Source of the DNA: Streptomyces koelreuteriae
GTDB taxonomy: Bacteria; Actinomycetota; Actinomycetes; Streptomycetales; Streptomycetaceae
Direction of reading: 5' to 3'
DNA: 64,000 nt
Assembly (NCBI RefSeq): GCF_018604545.1
Contig: NZ_CP075896.1
Location: 7,750,001 to 7,814,000 of the forward strand
A program made the translations under genes and the position numbers. Position 1 is the stretch's first letter, and each line of letters opens with the position of its first letter. This document shows, one piece after another, positions 35,416-45,151 of this stretch. The notes beneath the pieces were generated by a model. The model made no database searches and was not told the DNA's origin. It was given only the letters and a program-made list of their open reading frames with translations.

Positions 35416-38400
35416 GTGTCGTTGATGTTGACCGTGGTCGATGGGGAGAGTGACGCGTTCGACGTCCATCTCGACGCCGACCCCGACACGCCCGTGGGCG
35501 GCGTCGCGCAGGCTCTGGCCGGGGCCGGCGGCGTCCCGGCACCGGAAGGCCTCGGCCTGTACGTCGGCGACCGGCTGCTGCCCGCGGATCTGCCGCTGCG
35601 CGACGCGCCGCTCCACCACGCGGCCGTCGTGGGCCTGGGCCGCCCGGCCGGTACCTCGACGGCGGAACCGGACGGACTGGCGGAGGTCCGCGCGGTCGGC
35701 GGGACCGGGGCGGGCGCGGTGCACCGGCTCGACATCGGCGAGTACCGCATCGGGCTGGCCCGTGACGGGGCCGCCCAGGTGCTGCGCACCGCACCGGAGC
35801 GTCCGCTCGCCGTCCTGACGGTGGGGCCCGGCGGACGCTGCCGTGTGGCGCCCGACCCGTCCGCGCCGGACGTCGGCACCCTGCAACTGGACCGCGAGGA
35901 CCTCGCCGAGGCCACCGCCTGGCCGCCCGGCGCGCAGCTCCTCGCCGGCGGCAGCCTGCTCGAACTCGCCCTCCCGCAGCGGCCGGACGCGGCCGTGGAG
36001 CCGTCGGAGGACGGCACCGGCTGGGACTACAACCGGCCGCCGCGGCTGCGGCCGAGCGAGAACGCCACCCGCTTCTCCCTGCCCTCCCCGCCCGGCCAGC
36101 CCGCCGCCCGGCCCCTCCCATGGGTCGCCGCGGCCGCCCCGCTGGTGATGGCGGTGGCCGGAGCGCTGGTGCTCGGCCATATGACGATGCTGCTGTTCGG
36201 GCTGCTCTCCCCGGTCGTGATCCTCGGCAACTACCTGATGAGCCGGCGGGGCGGACGCCAGTCCCACGCCGACGCCGTCGCCGCCTACGAGGAGAAGAAG
36301 ACGCGCATCGAGGGCGACGCGGCGAAGGCCCTGGCGGACGAACGCACCGCCCGGCGCCGGGGCTTCCCCGACCCCGCCGAGGTCGTCCTGACCGCCGTCG
36401 GCCCCCGGCACCGTCTGTGGGAACGCCGCACCTTTGACGCCGACTTCCTGGAACTGCGCGTCGGAACCGCCGACCTGCCCTCGGACGTGGTGCTCCAGGA
36501 CCCGACCAAGGACGAGCACCGCCGCCAGGACCCGTGGACCGCGTACGACGTCCCGGTGACCGTCGCGCTGCGTGAGCACGACGTCCTCGGCATCGCCGGC
36601 GAGGGCTCGGCCGCGCGCTCCGTGGCACGGTGGGCAGTCGCCCAGGCCGCCGTCCTGCACAGCCCCCGTGACCTTCAGATCCATCTGCTGACGACCGGCG
36701 GCCCGGGCCGCGACGGCTGGTCCTGGCTGCGCTGGCTGCCGCATGTGCGGAAGAAGTCCGGCGACACCCCGGCCAGCATCGGCTACGGCACCGAGACCTG
36801 CGCCCGCCGGGTCGCCGAACTGACCGCGCTGGTCGCCGAGCGCGCCGGACGGGAGGACCGCCGGAGCCGGTCCGCCGGACCCGATGTGCTCGTCGTCCTC
36901 GACGGAGCCCGCAGGCTGCGTTCGCTGCCGGGCGTGGCGCAGATCCTGCGCGACGGACCCTCCGTCGGCGTCCGCGCGGTCTGCCTGGACGCCGAGGAGC
37001 GGCTGCTGCCCGAGGAGTGCCACGCCGTCGTCGTCGAGGAGCCCGGCGGCACCGTACGGGTGGGACGCTCCGGGAGGGGCACCGTCGGCGGTGTACGGCC
37101 CGACGCGGTGTCCCTGGACTGGTGCCGCTCGCTGGCCCGCGCGATGGGCCCGCTGCGCGACCCGGGCGGGGACGAGGAGGAGGCCGCGGTGCTCCCCGGT
37201 TCCGCGCGACTGCTCGACGTCCTCGCCCTCGACCCGCCGCGGGCCGCCGGCATCCGGGCGCGCTGGAGTGCCGGGGGCCGCTCGACCCGGGCGGCCGTCG
37301 GCGTCTCCCTGGACGGCCCGTTCCACCTGGACCTGCGCCGCGACGGCCCGCACGGGCTGGTCGCCGGCACCACCGGCTCCGGCAAGTCCGAACTCCTCCA
37401 GACCCTGGTCGCCTCGCTCGCGGTGGCGAACCGTCCGGACGCGATGACGTTCGTCCTCGTCGACTACAAGGGCGGCTCCGCGTTCAAGGACTGCGTGGAC
37501 CTGCCGCACACCGTCGGCATGGTCACCGACCTCGACGCCCACCTCGTCGAGCGGGCCCTGGTCTCGCTGACGGCGGAACTCACCCGGCGCGAGCACATCC
37601 TCGCCGCCGCCGGTGCCAAGGACATCGAGGACTACGTCGAGTCGCTGGAGCGCGACCCGGCGGGCCACCCCCCGATGCCCCGGCTGCTCATCGTCATCGA
37701 CGAGTTCGCCTCGATGGTGCGCGACCTGCCGGACTTCGTGAAGGGCCTCGTCAACATCGCGCAGCGGGGCCGCAGCCTCGGCATCCACCTGATCCTGGCG
37801 ACACAGCGCCCCAGCGGCGTCGTCTCCTCGGAGATCCGCGCCAACACCAACCTGCGCATCGCGCTGCGGGTGACGGACTCCGGCGAGAGCCAGGACGTCA
37901 TCAACTCCACCGAAGCCGCCGGGATCTCGCAGCGCAACCCCGGCCGCGCCTACGTGCGGCTCGGCCAGAACTCCCTCGTGCCGTTCCAGTCCGGACGGGT
38001 CGGCGGCCGACGGCCCGGCGCCACGACGACCTCGCTGCCGGCGCCCTGGGCGGTGGCGGTCGGCTGGGAGCGGCTCGGCGAGCCCCTCCCGCCGAGGCCC
38101 CGGGCCGCGGCCGCTCCCGCCGAGGCGGAGACCGACCTCACCGGACTCGTCGAGGCGATCCGCGACGCGGACCGGGAGATGGGCATCCCCGCGCAGCACA
38201 GCCCCTGGCTGCCCCCGCTGCCCGAGAAGCTGGTCACCGGCGAACTGCCGCCCGCCCCGGACTCGGACTACGACCTGGCGCCCGTCGCGTACGGCGTGGT
38301 GGACCTGCCCGCCCAGCAGGCCCGGCAGCCCCTGGTGATCGACCCGGCGACGCTCGGACACCTGCACATCGTCGGCTCGCCCCGGCAGGGCCGCTCGCAG

Positions 38401-39804
38401 ACCCTGCGCACTATCGCCGGCATGCTGGCCCAGGCCCACACCCCGGCGCAGCTGCACCTGTACGGCATCGACTGCGGCAACGGCGCGCTGCTGGCCATGG
38501 AGGGGCTGCCGCACGTCGGAGCCGTCACCCAGCGCACCCAGCCGGACCGGGTGGCCCGGCTGCTCGCCCGGCTCACGGGGGAGCTCGCCCGGCGCCAGGA
38601 GATGCTCGCCGCCCGCGGCAGCGCCGACCTGACGGAACTGAGGCGTGCGCTGCCCGAGGACGAACGGCCCCCGCACATCGTGCTGTTCATCGACCGCTGG
38701 GAGGTCTTCGACAAGCAGCTCGGCGAGTACGACTCGGGGAACCTGCTGTCCGGGGTGCAGAACCTGCTCCGGGACGGCGCGAGCGTCGGCATCCACCTGG
38801 TGATGACCGGCGACCGGGCGCTGTTCTCCAGCCGGGTCGGCAACTCCACCGAGGACAAGCTCGTACTGAAGCTGAACGACAAGTCCGAGTACGGCATGAT
38901 CGGCGTCACCCAGCGGAAGGTGCCCGACGAGATCCCGCCGGGCCGGGCCCTGCGCGCCGCCGACAAGGCGGAGGTGCAGATCGCGCTGCTCACGGATGAC
39001 CCCGGGGGCCAGGCGCAGGCCGCGGCCCTCCAGCGGATCGCCGGGCAGTGCCGTGAGCGGTCGGCTCACCTGCCCGCCGCCACCCGGCCGTTCCGCGTCG
39101 ACACCCTGCCGGACCGGCTCACCTGGGAGGAGGCGGCCGGCTACGCGCCGCAGCCGTGGCCGCACTCGCGCTGGGCGCTGGCCGGCGTCGGCGGCGACGA
39201 ACTGACCGCCTTCGGGCCGGACTTCTCGATGACGCCGACCTTCCTGGTGGCGGGCCCGGCCCGGTCCGGTCGCAGCACGGTCCTGTCGACGGTCGCGCTG
39301 TCGCTGCTCGCGTCGGGCACCCCGGTCGTGATCGGCGCCCCCGTCCGCTCGCCGCTGCGCGATCTCGCCGGACGGCCGGGTGTGCTCGCGGTGTTCGACG
39401 AGTCCGACATCGCCCCGACGGCGCTGGAGGAGGCGCTCTCCACGGCCCCGGACGGTGCGGTGGTGCTCCTCGACGACGCCGACCTGCTGCTGAAGACGAA
39501 GGCGGAGCCCGTCCTCACGCAGATCGCCAAGTCCGGTGCCGAGAGCGGCCGGGGCCTGGTGATCGCCGGCCAGACCGACCGGCTCTCCTCCGGCTTCTCC
39601 GGCTGGCACACCGAGGCCCGCCGCAACCGGTACGGGCTGCTGCTGAAGCCGCAGAACATGAGCGACGGCGAACTGATCGGCGTGAAGGTACCCCGCAGCC
39701 GACTGGGCGCGGCCCGCCCGGGCCGGGCGATCCTGCACCTGGGCGACGGGGTGCTGCGGACCGTGCAGGTGCCGGAGACGGTCATCCCGCCGACCGGGGG
39801 CTGA
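35416..39804 (+). CDS. EssC/EccC-like FtsK/SpoIIIE ATPase of a type VII secretion system
   Basis: 1462 residues from GTG 35416 (GGAGG seven bases upstream). The N-terminal ~220 residues are strand-rich and FHA/ubiquitin-like in style (LTVVDGESDAFDVHLDADPD; IGEYRIGLARDGAAQVLRTA), as in firmicute EssC. Two membrane helices lie at ~235-275. Three FtsK/SpoIIIE ATPase domains follow: the first has an intact Walker A (GTTGSGKSEL, ~652) and Walker B (LLIVIDEFASM, ~757); the second (GSPRQGRSQ, ~987) and third (GPARSGRST, ~1281, with VLLDDADLLL) have altered P-loops. It drives export of WXG100-type proteins and their effectors. No EccB, EccD, EccE or mycosin gene is in this window, so the module is minimal or uses parts encoded elsewhere. 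Confidence 0.9.
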   Translation: MSLMLTVVDGESDAFDVHLDADPDTPVGGVAQALAGAGGVPAPEGLGLYVGDRLLPADLPLRDAPLHHAAVVGLGRPAGTSTAEPDGLAEVRAVGGTGAGAVHRLDIGEYRIGLARDGAAQVLRTAPERPLAVLTVGPGGRCRVAPDPSAPDVGTLQLDREDLAEATAWPPGAQLLAGGSLLELALPQRPDAAVEPSEDGTGWDYNRPPRLRPSENATRFSLPSPPGQPAARPLPWVAAAAPLVMAVAGALVLGHMTMLLFGLLSPVVILGNYLMSRRGGRQSHADAVAAYEEKKTRIEGDAAKALADERTARRRGFPDPAEVVLTAVGPRHRLWERRTFDADFLELRVGTADLPSDVVLQDPTKDEHRRQDPWTAYDVPVTVALREHDVLGIAGEGSAARSVARWAVAQAAVLHSPRDLQIHLLTTGGPGRDGWSWLRWLPHVRKKSGDTPASIGYGTETCARRVAELTALVAERAGREDRRSRSAGPDVLVVLDGARRLRSLPGVAQILRDGPSVGVRAVCLDAEERLLPEECHAVVVEEPGGTVRVGRSGRGTVGGVRPDAVSLDWCRSLARAMGPLRDPGGDEEEAAVLPGSARLLDVLALDPPRAAGIRARWSAGGRSTRAAVGVSLDGPFHLDLRRDGPHGLVAGTTGSGKSELLQTLVASLAVANRPDAMTFVLVDYKGGSAFKDCVDLPHTVGMVTDLDAHLVERALVSLTAELTRREHILAAAGAKDIEDYVESLERDPAGHPPMPRLLIVIDEFASMVRDLPDFVKGLVNIAQRGRSLGIHLILATQRPSGVVSSEIRANTNLRIALRVTDSGESQDVINSTEAAGISQRNPGRAYVRLGQNSLVPFQSGRVGGRRPGATTTSLPAPWAVAVGWERLGEPLPPRPRAAAAPAEAETDLTGLVEAIRDADREMGIPAQHSPWLPPLPEKLVTGELPPAPDSDYDLAPVAYGVVDLPAQQARQPLVIDPATLGHLHIVGSPRQGRSQTLRTIAGMLAQAHTPAQLHLYGIDCGNGALLAMEGLPHVGAVTQRTQPDRVARLLARLTGELARRQEMLAARGSADLTELRRALPEDERPPHIVLFIDRWEVFDKQLGEYDSGNLLSGVQNLLRDGASVGIHLVMTGDRALFSSRVGNSTEDKLVLKLNDKSEYGMIGVTQRKVPDEIPPGRALRAADKAEVQIALLTDDPGGQAQAAALQRIAGQCRERSAHLPAATRPFRVDTLPDRLTWEEAAGYAPQPWPHSRWALAGVGGDELTAFGPDFSMTPTFLVAGPARSGRSTVLSTVALSLLASGTPVVIGAPVRSPLRDLAGRPGVLAVFDESDIAPTALEEALSTAPDGAVVLLDDADLLLKTKAEPVLTQIAKSGAESGRGLVIAGQTDRLSSGFSGWHTEARRNRYGLLLKPQNMSDGELIGVKVPRSRLGAARPGRAILHLGDGVLRTVQVPETVIPPTGG

Positions 39805-39835
39805 GGCCCCACGGGTCCCACAGGTCCCACTGCGG

Positions 39836-39873
39836 AGGGCTCCCGCCCCGGCGACGGCCGGGACGGGAGCCCT
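39836..39873. terminator. Bidirectional hairpin between ATPase and RHS genes
   Basis: 17-base arms AGGGCTCCCGCCCCGGC / GCCGGGACGGGAGCCCT with one mismatch and a 4-base loop, lying between two convergent stops. It fills almost the whole gap. Confidence 0.85.
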
Positions 39874-39875
39874 CG

Positions 39876-42800
39876 CTATTTGGGCTTGTTGGGGAAGATC
39901 ACGTTGTTCACGAGAGCCCCGGTCTTATGGTGGGTGAACTGGAATCCATTGTTCCCGCGGACGCTCAGGCTTATATCTGACGGGACGGAGTTACTCCCCT
40001 TGTATATGGGTGTCACCTTGTATTCAATCTTTTCTCCGGCGTCAACAGCCTTGCGTATCGCGTTCTCATAGTGCACATGGACCGGTGCGTTCGTATTGCG
40101 GTGCATGGTGACGAAGTTCAGCGTGCTCTTGTTCGAGCCGCCGATCTGGGCGCCGAGCAGATGACCGCGATTGAGATTCTTGCCCGACTGCCAGCCCGGC
40201 GGCTCGGACGTGGGACGGGGCCTGGTCTTGCCGCCCGTCATGCCCTGGTCGAGTTTGGCAATTACTCCCCGCGGGCGATTCTTCACGTCGAGTTTTGAGT
40301 ACTTGACCTTCCCGCCCCAGGTGATGTCCGCCTCATTGCAGGGGGCCAGCCCCAGCGGGTCACTGAATGCCTGCGGATTGTCGACGTACGTCACAGGGTT
40401 GGGAGCGGGCGCCAGACCCAGGGGATCCGGTGCCGTGTACCGCCCGCTCTCCGGGTCGTAGTGACGGAAGTAGTTGTAATGGAGGCCGGTTTCGCGGTCC
40501 TCGTACTGCCCCGGGAAACGGAAGGGTGTCAGGGCCGTGGCGTCGCGATGATGCGCGGTGGTTCCCCACAGGGTGGTGCGGGAGCGCCAGGCGATGTCGC
40601 CGTGTTCGTCGACGAGTTCGGTGGGAGTGCCGACGAGGTCCGTGACCACGGCGAAGAAGCGGGCGTCGTATGCGCCCTGGCCCCTCGGCTTGCGCTCGAG
40701 CTGGGTGAGGGGGCGGTGGCCGTCGTGTTCCCAGGTCAGGGTGACGCCGGTGGTGGTGTCGGTCTGTTCGGCGAGGGCGGAACCGTCCCAGGTGAAGTGG
40801 ACGCCTTCGACGGTGGTCCGGCCGTCCTCGGCCATGCGGTACTTCGCGGTGCGACGCCCCAGCGGGTCGTACGTGTAGTGCCAGCGGTTGCCGTCGGGGG
40901 TCGTACAGGCGGTGAGGCGGTCCTCCGCGTCCCATGCGTAGCGCCAGGTGTCGGGCTTCCTCGACGGCCGGCGCTTCTGGCGCAGCACCATGCGGCCCGC
41001 GTCGTCGTGCTCGTAGCGCACCGCCCCCGCTTCCCGGATGCGGGTGCCGCTGTAGGTGCGGGAGCCGCGGGCCTCGGCCCCGGGTGCCTTCTCGGGCCAG
41101 GTGGCCTCGGTCTGGTTTCCGGCCTGGTCGTAGGCGTACGACTCGGTCCAGCCGTCGCCGGCGACCGACAGCGGGCGGCCGACCGGATCGAGTTCCATGT
41201 CCCGGCGCAGGCCCGTCGCGTGGTCCGCGATGCCGATCAGGTGGTTGTCGGCCCGGTAGGTGTAGGACCGTTCACGCAGGGTGCGTCCCGGCGTGATCAG
41301 GGAGTGGGAGACCGAACGCCCGGCCATGTCCCAAGCGGTCGTCGCCCTCACAGGGGAGGCCGACGTGCCCCATACACGCGCCAGTTCCCGCCCGAGGACG
41401 TCGTGGGTGAAGTCCAGCCGGTGTCCGTCGCAGGTGAGGGCGTCCCGGTTGCCGTTCCCGTCGTAGGTGAGCTCGGTGACGGCGCCGCCAGGGGTGGTGC
41501 GGGAGGTGCGGCGGCCGAGGACGTCGTAGGTGAAGCGGGTGGTGCGTCCGTCGACGGTCTCGGCCACGATCCGGCCCAGGAGGTCCCGTTCGAGCTCCAG
41601 CGTCGAGGTGGGGGAGGCGGCTCGGACGAGTGCTCCGGCCGAGTCGTACGCGTACGACGTGATCACCCCGGCCGTGTTCTTCTCCACCAGCTCGCCGACG
41701 GAGTTGTACCGGAAGGTGATCTCCTGGCCGAGCGGAGTGGTGTGGGAGACGACCCGGCCCACCCCGTCCAGCTCATAGGTGATCTCACGCTCGTCGAAGT
41801 CGGACTCCGCGATGACGTTGCCCGCGCCGTCATAGGTGTAGTCCCAGGTCAGGCCTTGCGGGTTGACGACCTGGGTGCGGCGGAGCTCGGCGTCGTAGGC
41901 GAAGGTGTGGCGGGCACCGTCGGGCGTGGTCCGAGCCGCCAACTGATCGAAGTGGGTGTACTCGAAGCGGGTGGTGGCGCCCGTGGCGTCGGTGCTGGTG
42001 AGGCAGTTGCCCTCGCCGTCCCAGGTCAGGCGCTCACTCCGGCCGTCGGGCGCGGTGCGCTCCGACAGGAGGCCCTCCACGGTCCAGACCGCGCGGGTGA
42101 TCGCGCCCGCTGGATCGGTGACGGTGGTGGGCCGGCCGAACGCGTCGCGTTCGATCGTCGCCCGGTGTCCGGCCGGGTTGCCGACGGCCAGGGGAAGGCC
42201 CGCGCCGTCGACCTCGTAGGCGACCTGCGCGCCGGCCGGGTCGGTGGCCGAGGCGACCGCTCCGCCCCGGTGATGGGTGAAGCGGTTCGTGGCGCCGTCC
42301 GGTGCGGTGACGGCCGTGAGGTTGCCCCGCTCGTCGAACTCCTGCCGCCACGTCACCCCGTCGTGGCCCGTCAGCGTGACGGGGAGGTTCAGGCCGTTGT
42401 ACGTCGCCGTGGACCGGCTGCCGTCCGGGAGCTCGATGGCCGTGGGGTTGTGGGCCCTGTCGTACGCGTAGCGGATCGTGTGGCCGAGGGCGTCGGTGCG
42501 GGCGAGGAGGTTGTCGTAGCGGTCCCACTCGGAGGTCGTGGTGTGTCCCAGCGGGTCGGTCTCGGCGGTGACCTGGTGGAGGTCGTTGAGCTGGTAGACG
42601 GTCGTGGCGCCGCAGGCGTCGGTGTAGTGCGTCCGGCGCCGGTCGGGGTCGTAGCTCCAGTGCGAGGAGAGGCAGCCCTCGGGGCCGATGGTCTCCGTGA
42701 CGCGGTTGTCCTCGTCGTAGACGTAGCGGTACGTGGAGTCGTTCCGGTCGGTCCAGGAGGTGATGCGGGACCGGTCGTCGTAGCCGAACACCAGGGACTT

Positions 42801-44423
42801 GCCCGACGAGTTCACCACGTGCGTGAGGTTCCCGTCCGCGTCATGGCTGTAGGACATGACCTCCACCGGGCCGTCGGGCGTGCTCACCGTCAGACGGGTC
42901 AGCAGCCCGGCGAGGCAGTGCACGTCGACCCGGTAGCCGCCGGAGTGGACCAGACCGGTGGGGGTGCCGTCCTCCGTGCGCGAGACGGTGACCTCGTTGC
43001 CGTTGCGGTCGTGCCACCCGGTCAGCCAGTACCAGTCGTTCTCGTCGTCGTCGGGACGGTCCGCGAAGGTGCGGACGACGCCCGTGTGGGGATCGGTGAT
43101 GCGGTAGGTGACCTCCCCCTCGGCGCCGGCAGAGGTCAGCGGGAGGCGGGGGCCTTCCTCGGGCCAGGCCGCGTCGTCCGAACCGGCGGCGGGAAGCCCC
43201 GGGTAGGTCAGGATCGAGCCGTCCTCACGGGCCCACAGCACCCGTCCCCGGCCGTCGACTTCGAGGCGCTCGTCCAGGGTGGAGGCCCAGGACGGGCCGA
43301 AGAACTGGCCGTAGCGGTACGTCGACAGATGCGTACGCGTGATCACCAGCGGCAGGACGCCGGGCAGCTCCAGATCGGTCTGCGTCAGCAGCATCTCCCC
43401 GCTGGCCACATCGACCGGGTCGGTCTTGCAGGTACGGCCGTTCGCGGCCCGGCTGTTGAGGCGGGTGCCGCCCTGCGGATTCCTCATCGAGGCGGGCTTG
43501 ACTCCCTTGAGAGCCGAACCGATCCCCCCGACGCCCTTGAGGAGCGCGGCCCCGCCCCCGACCAGGCCCACGACGCCGAGCACGATCTCGGCTATGTTCC
43601 ACTCGCCCGTCTCCGCCATCGTGGAGATGTTGATCCCCAGCGACGCGGCGCCGGCCACGACGCTGCCGATCGTCAGGGCGATGCCCAGCCCCTGCAGGCC
43701 GGGCACCAGCAGGGCCAGGACACCCAGGACCGCGCTGATGATGCCGAACGCCGTGCTCAGCGCCTTCTTGATCTTGTCCCACAGGCTGTAGCCCGCGACC
43801 GACTCGTCCTTCGCGTCGTCCAGCTTCTGGGCCGCGACGGAGGCGTCCTCCTCGCGCACCTGCCGTGCGTCCTCGGCGAGCATGCGGGCGGCGTCGAGGT
43901 CCGCCTGCGCGTCATCGGCCTGCATCCGCGCCGTGGACTGCTTGCTGTGGGCCTCGTCGAGCGCCCGTCGCGTGCTCGCCCGCGCCTCCGCGTCGTCCGG
44001 AGGATGTTCGGCCCCGTCCAGCCGGCCGATGTCGGCACCGGCCGCGAGCGCCACCGCGGTCGCCGACGCCAGCCGCTCCTTGGCCTCCCGGCCCTTCTCC
44101 AGCGCGTTGTCGGCGTTGCGCTGCTGATCGAGCAGCGACTGGACGTACGTGTCCAGCGCCCCGGCCGCCTGGTCGTACGAGCTGTGCAGCTTGCGCACCT
44201 GCTCGGCCAGGTCGCCCAGCTTGTCCCGGAGCTTCTCCATGGACTTGCCCTCGCCCACCTGCCGGTTCTCCAGCCCGGAGACGAGGGGGAGGGCATCGCC
44301 GGCGTTGTCCGCCACGGAGCGATAGCTCCTCGCGAGCTGCCCGAGCACCTCCGCATCACCCGGAGTCGGGTCGTCCGAGAACCCGAAGACCGATTCCCAC
44401 TCGGACACCGCTGGGCGCGCCAT
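39876..44423 (-). CDS. T7SS-type RHS polymorphic toxin with C-terminal NRGH nuclease domain
   Basis: 1515 residues from ATG 44423. Residues ~1-220 are helical and WXG/LXG-like (SEWESVFGFSDDPTPGDAEV ... coiled coils), resembling the putative T7SS secretion-signal domain. Residues ~222-270 are hydrophobic (AFGIISAVLGVLALLVPGLQ). At ~331 begins DUF6531/RHS (CKTDPVDVASGEMLL), then >20 YD repeats to the RHS core end (YTAPDPLGLAP ... FSDPLGLAP, ~1358). The variable tip (~1362-1515) carries NRGHLLGAQIGG near 1418 and EYKVTPIYKG, as in EndoNS_2/EssD-type DNA/RNA non-specific endonucleases. The tip has lower GC and rare codons (ATA, AAA), a sign of exchanged toxin. No immunity gene lies downstream: the next gene is the convergent ATPase 71 bases away. 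Confidence 0.9.
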   Translation of the reverse strand: MARPAVSEWESVFGFSDDPTPGDAEVLGQLARSYRSVADNAGDALPLVSGLENRQVGEGKSMEKLRDKLGDLAEQVRKLHSSYDQAAGALDTYVQSLLDQQRNADNALEKGREAKERLASATAVALAAGADIGRLDGAEHPPDDAEARASTRRALDEAHSKQSTARMQADDAQADLDAARMLAEDARQVREEDASVAAQKLDDAKDESVAGYSLWDKIKKALSTAFGIISAVLGVLALLVPGLQGLGIALTIGSVVAGAASLGINISTMAETGEWNIAEIVLGVVGLVGGGAALLKGVGGIGSALKGVKPASMRNPQGGTRLNSRAANGRTCKTDPVDVASGEMLLTQTDLELPGVLPLVITRTHLSTYRYGQFFGPSWASTLDERLEVDGRGRVLWAREDGSILTYPGLPAAGSDDAAWPEEGPRLPLTSAGAEGEVTYRITDPHTGVVRTFADRPDDDENDWYWLTGWHDRNGNEVTVSRTEDGTPTGLVHSGGYRVDVHCLAGLLTRLTVSTPDGPVEVMSYSHDADGNLTHVVNSSGKSLVFGYDDRSRITSWTDRNDSTYRYVYDEDNRVTETIGPEGCLSSHWSYDPDRRRTHYTDACGATTVYQLNDLHQVTAETDPLGHTTTSEWDRYDNLLARTDALGHTIRYAYDRAHNPTAIELPDGSRSTATYNGLNLPVTLTGHDGVTWRQEFDERGNLTAVTAPDGATNRFTHHRGGAVASATDPAGAQVAYEVDGAGLPLAVGNPAGHRATIERDAFGRPTTVTDPAGAITRAVWTVEGLLSERTAPDGRSERLTWDGEGNCLTSTDATGATTRFEYTHFDQLAARTTPDGARHTFAYDAELRRTQVVNPQGLTWDYTYDGAGNVIAESDFDEREITYELDGVGRVVSHTTPLGQEITFRYNSVGELVEKNTAGVITSYAYDSAGALVRAASPTSTLELERDLLGRIVAETVDGRTTRFTYDVLGRRTSRTTPGGAVTELTYDGNGNRDALTCDGHRLDFTHDVLGRELARVWGTSASPVRATTAWDMAGRSVSHSLITPGRTLRERSYTYRADNHLIGIADHATGLRRDMELDPVGRPLSVAGDGWTESYAYDQAGNQTEATWPEKAPGAEARGSRTYSGTRIREAGAVRYEHDDAGRMVLRQKRRPSRKPDTWRYAWDAEDRLTACTTPDGNRWHYTYDPLGRRTAKYRMAEDGRTTVEGVHFTWDGSALAEQTDTTTGVTLTWEHDGHRPLTQLERKPRGQGAYDARFFAVVTDLVGTPTELVDEHGDIAWRSRTTLWGTTAHHRDATALTPFRFPGQYEDRETGLHYNYFRHYDPESGRYTAPDPLGLAPAPNPVTYVDNPQAFSDPLGLAPCNEADITWGGKVKYSKLDVKNRPRGVIAKLDQGMTGGKTRPRPTSEPPGWQSGKNLNRGHLLGAQIGGSNKSTLNFVTMHRNTNAPVHVHYENAIRKAVDAGEKIEYKVTPIYKGSNSVPSDISLSVRGNNGFQFTHHKTGALVNNVIFPNKPK

Positions 44424-44433
44424 GGCCGCGACC

Positions 44434-45120
44434 TCACTTTCCCTTGTCTGCTTCGCCCAACGGGCCGACACCGGCCGGGTCCTCGAAACGGAACGACTCC
44501 GCGATCGCGTCGAAGACCTCGTAGAACTGGTCCGCCAGATCCACGTTGGGAGTGGAACTGGCGAGCACCAGATAGTCCCGGCTGTTCGGCACCGGGATCA
44601 GGGTGTGCCGCACCGCGGTGGGCACGGGCGTCCCCTGGTGGTCCACGTCCTCGATCCTGGTGATCCGCCCGGCCGCACCGACGTGCGGCAGTTCCACCAA
44701 CTCCACCTCGCCGGGGGGCAGTCCGGTGCCCTCCGCCTGGTCGCCGAGCTGCACACCGGCCGCGACGACGAGGTCCGCGAGATCCTCCGACTGATCCTCG
44801 GGAACGGAGATCCGGACCACGACCGTCGTCGCGCTGAGCACCAGCGGCCCACTGCCCGCCTTGAGGATCCTGAGCATCCCCGACGCCCGCAGCGCGCCCC
44901 GCGCGTGCGCCTCCCGGGCGGTGCGCCGGGTGCTGCGGATCAGCTCCTCCACCTGCTCGCGGGAGAGCCGCGGTGCCTTCTTCACCTGGGACTCGATACG
45001 GCGGCGGATCGACGCGTCCCGGGTGCTCGGGTCGAGGTCCAGCTGCCACCAGGAGTCGGGGAACCTCAGCGTGTAGCCCGCGGGCGCGCCTTCGGGCCGC
45101 TCCGTGACCGGCTGCGTCAT
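44434..45120 (-). CDS. T7SS operon partner protein of the RHS toxin
   Basis: 228 residues; ATG is preceded by GGAAGGG. No signal peptide or membrane helix. The C-terminal half (VRHTLIPVPNSRDYLVLASS ... DQFYEVFDAIAESFRFEDPA) has the strand pattern of PsbP/LpqN-like proteins, and the N-terminus opens YTLRFPDSWWQLDLDPSTRD. It ends 10 bases before the RHS start and begins 31 bases after the second WXG100-like gene, so it is co-transcribed. Candidate roles are chaperone/adaptor for the toxin, or the toxin's immunity protein despite its upstream position. Family not firmly recognised. Confidence 0.7.
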   Translation of the reverse strand: MTQPVTERPEGAPAGYTLRFPDSWWQLDLDPSTRDASIRRRIESQVKKAPRLSREQVEELIRSTRRTAREAHARGALRASGMLRILKAGSGPLVLSATTVVVRISVPEDQSEDLADLVVAAGVQLGDQAEGTGLPPGEVELVELPHVGAAGRITRIEDVDHQGTPVPTAVRHTLIPVPNSRDYLVLASSTPNVDLADQFYEVFDAIAESFRFEDPAGVGPLGEADKGK

Positions 45121-45151
45121 GACGCCCTTCCCTTCCGCACGACGTCTCCTG

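Noticed and set aside
33583..39738. A very long open frame on the minus strand, antisense to the EssC-like ATPase and sigma factor genes
   Set aside because: Lack of stops is normal in GC-rich antisense frames; the residues are Arg/Gly/Ala/Val low-complexity with no motif, while the plus strand encodes clear domains.
39805..39875. A possible immunity gene downstream of the RHS toxin
   Set aside because: Only 71 bases, occupied by a hairpin; no room for a coding frame.
40461..44663. Long plus-strand open frame opposite the RHS gene
   Set aside because: Antisense shadow; repeats in it simply mirror the RHS YD repeats.
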